NCBI RefSeq assembly: GCF_914271545.1
Contig: NZ_CAJZAH010000001.1
Coordinates: forward strand, 1,550,001-1,614,000
Direction of reading: 5' to 3'
From: Cupriavidus respiraculi
Lineage (GTDB): Bacteria; Pseudomonadota; Gammaproteobacteria; Burkholderiales; Burkholderiaceae
DNA: 64,000 nt
Shown piece after piece: positions 62,177-64,000 of this stretch. The translations under genes and the position numbers were made by a program. The notes under the pieces were generated by a model, which saw only the letters and a program-made list of their open reading frames with translations, did not search any database and had not been told where the DNA came from. Position 1 is the first letter of the stretch. Each line of letters opens with the position of its first letter.

Positions 62177-64000
62177 ATGCGATCGCCTTCTCCGCTGGTA
62201 CTGGCCCTAACGATAGCCGTCACCGGCGCCTGTGCCAACGCCGCGGCGACGCTGCAGATGGCCGCCCTGGAGCGCCGGGCCGCGCTGCGCGAGCTCGATG
62301 CCCTGGTGGTCCCGGCCGTGGTGGCGCTACGCAACCGGCTGGAGCACGGCGAAGGCCTGCTGCGCGGCGCGGCCGGCCTGATGGCGGCCAACCCCCAGAC
62401 CGACCGGAGCCAGTGGGCCCACTATGTGCGCGCCGCCCAGCTGGATGACCTGCCCCGCGGCATGCACTCCATCGGCCACGCCCGCGTGGTCGCCGCGCCG
62501 GAGCTTGCGACGCTCATCGAGACGGTACGTGCCGACGGCATGCCGAACTTCGACATCTTCCCCGCCGGCGAACGCGCGCGCTACGCCCCGGTCATCTACG
62601 TGGAGCCTTTCGCCGGCCGCAACATGCGCGCGCTGGGCTTCGACGTGCTGTCCGACCCCGCGCGCCGCGCGGCCGCCGAGGCCGCCCGCGACAGCGGCAT
62701 GCCGCGCCTGACCGCACGGCTGCAACTGGTGCGCGAATCCGAGGCGGAGGTGCGCCAGCACGGCGCGGTGTTGTACCTGCCGGTGTATCGCAACGGCATG
62801 CCGCTCAATACCGTGGAGGAGCGGCGCGACGCGCTGGCCGGCTACGTGTACTGCTCGTTCCGGCTTGGCGACCTGCTGGCCAGCGTCGCCGCCACGCAGG
62901 CCTCCGGCATCGCGCTGTCCCTGTACGACGGCGGCATCGACGGCGGCACGCCGATGGCCACGACGGGCGAGCCGACCGGCGGCGGGATGCGCGGTGCCCA
63001 GGCCGGATTGCTGGCCGCGCGGACGCTGGAGTTCGGCGGCCACAGCTGGACGCTGCAGGCGCAGGCCCTGCCGGCGTTCGCTGCGGCGCACCGGCCTTAC
63101 CGCAGCGTGGCCGTGGCCGTCGGGGGCACGGCGCTGACGTTGCTCCTTGCCTGGCTCGCGTGGCGGCAGCGCCGTCAGCGCGACAGGTCGGCGCGCGACA
63201 CCGCGGCGCGCGCGGCCGACGTAACGCTGCTGCGTGCCTGTTTCGAGCATGCCGGCGAAGGGTTTCTGGTGTCCGATGCCAACGGCCGGGTCGAGGTCGC
63301 CAACGCGGGCGCCGAGCAGCTGTTCGGCGCCGCGGCCGGGGCGTTGCACGGGCTGGAGATCGCGGCCCTGCTGCCCGCGGCGGACACGCTGGCCGCGCGC
63401 GAGCGCTCCACGCATGCCGCCTGCGAAGCGCGCCGGCCCGACGGCGGCGCGTTGCCGGTGACAGTGGGCACCGTGGCGCTACCGGCCGCCGGCGCGGGAC
63501 GCGGCACGCCGCGGCGGCTATGGATCGTGGGCGAGGCAGCCCGGCTGCGCCAGGCCGAGCGCAGCGCGGCCGATATTGCCCAGCGCTATGTCACGGTGGT
63601 GGACCACGCCGCCTTCGCGGTGATCACCTTCGACCGCCACGGCATGGTCACCGGCATCAATCGCGCCGGGCAACGCATGCTGTGGTTCCAGCCCGGCGAA
63701 CTGGTCGGCCGCGTGCCCTATGCGGGCCTGCACGATGCCGAGGAACTGTTCGCGCGCGCGCAGGAGCTGAGCGCCGAACTGGGCGTGCCGGTCGAGCCGG
63801 GACTGCCGGCGCTGGTGGCCAAGGCGCGCCTGGGACTGGTCGACGAACACGAATGGCACTACGTGCGCAAGGGCGGATCGCCGCTGCCGGTGCACGTCGC
63901 GCTGCTGGCCGTTCCGGCGACGTCCGCCGCGGCCCGCGCCGAGGGGAGCGGGAGCGGCGATGGTGGCGAGAACGGCCGGCATGGCGAGCACGGCGAGGAT
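62177..64000 (+). CDS. CHASE-PAS-PAS sensor protein, 3' end outside the window
   Basis: Open to the right edge; 608 residues are visible. An N-terminal hydrophobic segment (SPLVLALTIAVTGACANAA) precedes a CHASE domain (about 60-220; NFDIFPAGERARYAPVIYVEPF, ALGFDVLSDPARRAAAEAARD). A second membrane helix (VAVAVGGTALTLLLAWLAW) lies near residue 320. A PAS domain starts near 350 (CFEHAGEGFLVSDANGRVEVANAGAEQLFG) and a second PAS near 480 (VVDHAAFAVITFDRHGMVTGINRAGQRML). The output domain lies outside the window; GGDEF/EAL or a histidine kinase are both possible. It is divergent from the GGDEF gene on the left. Confidence 0.85.
   Translation, partial: MRSPSPLVLALTIAVTGACANAAATLQMAALERRAALRELDALVVPAVVALRNRLEHGEGLLRGAAGLMAANPQTDRSQWAHYVRAAQLDDLPRGMHSIGHARVVAAPELATLIETVRADGMPNFDIFPAGERARYAPVIYVEPFAGRNMRALGFDVLSDPARRAAAEAARDSGMPRLTARLQLVRESEAEVRQHGAVLYLPVYRNGMPLNTVEERRDALAGYVYCSFRLGDLLASVAATQASGIALSLYDGGIDGGTPMATTGEPTGGGMRGAQAGLLAARTLEFGGHSWTLQAQALPAFAAAHRPYRSVAVAVGGTALTLLLAWLAWRQRRQRDRSARDTAARAADVTLLRACFEHAGEGFLVSDANGRVEVANAGAEQLFGAAAGALHGLEIAALLPAADTLAARERSTHAACEARRPDGGALPVTVGTVALPAAGAGRGTPRRLWIVGEAARLRQAERSAADIAQRYVTVVDHAAFAVITFDRHGMVTGINRAGQRMLWFQPGELVGRVPYAGLHDAEELFARAQELSAELGVPVEPGLPALVAKARLGLVDEHEWHYVRKGGSPLPVHVALLAVPATSAAARAEGSGSGDGGENGRHGEHGED

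Overview
The window looks like the replication-origin region of a second chromosome (chromid) from a high-GC Burkholderiaceae bacterium, most likely Cupriavidus or a close relative. The basis is the gene content: a RepA_C-type initiator with a large iteron field, a small ParA with ParB, two cold-shock genes, and housekeeping genes such as fumC, prfC and an Entner-Doudoroff cluster beside the origin. The genus is an inference; the sequence carries no rRNA or tRNA gene.

Layout. (1) 0-19 kb: an exopolysaccharide (EPS) region. It holds a Wza-type outer-membrane lipoprotein, a Wzb-type phosphatase and a Wzc-type kinase (985-4884). A minus-strand group follows with a tandem alpha/beta-hydrolase, a second Wzc-like kinase, a Crp/Fnr regulator, a DUF1839 / acyl-CoA dehydrogenase / carrier-protein set, an undecaprenyl-phosphate glucose phosphotransferase and a PAP2 phosphatase. 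LuxR-type regulators related to each other lie at both ends. No glycosyltransferases, flippase or polymerase are seen, so the cluster probably continues to the left. (2) 19.6-27.4 kb: an SDR oxidoreductase, a recombinase-like protein without a catalytic C-terminus, parB and parA with two perfect copies of a 16-bp palindrome (putative parS), a cold-shock gene, repA, about 1.1 kb of iterons with a perfect DnaA box, and a second cold-shock gene. (3) 27.8-29.2 kb: an AzgA-type purine permease. (4) 29.7-36.7 kb: a functional-amyloid (Fap-like) locus. A VpsR-like sigma-54 activator faces a six-gene minus-strand operon encoding two repeat-bearing secreted proteins, a periplasmic C39 peptidase, an accessory protein and an outer-membrane barrel. 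A sigma-54-type promoter lies directly in front of the operon. (5) 37-41.6 kb: a small lipoprotein, a YihY-type membrane protein, release factor 3 and an MFS exporter. (6) 42-47.8 kb: the N-acetylglutaminylglutamine amide (NAGGN) osmoprotectant operon (asnO, ngg, M42 peptidase) followed by an MscS channel. (7) 47.9-55.2 kb: the Entner-Doudoroff cluster, edd divergent from zwf-pgl-glk, followed by an OmpR/HK two-component pair. (8) 55.3-64 kb: a 2-hydroxyacid dehydrogenase, fumC, a small zinc-ribbon protein, two GGDEF proteins and the start of a CHASE-PAS sensor that runs off the window.

The most unusual signal is the 16-bp iteron CGTACCC(G/A)(T/A)TTCTGCG. Besides the 22 copies at the origin, 12 further copies (11 perfect) are scattered from 7.7 to 56.6 kb. 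They include a four-copy cluster at 56.4-56.6 kb and two copies inside the coding sequences of asnO and glk. This suggests RepA-binding sites distributed well beyond the origin. Other items worth attention are the self-contained Fap-like locus, a structured small-RNA candidate at 16.9 kb, and a carrier protein whose usual phosphopantetheine serine position reads proline.
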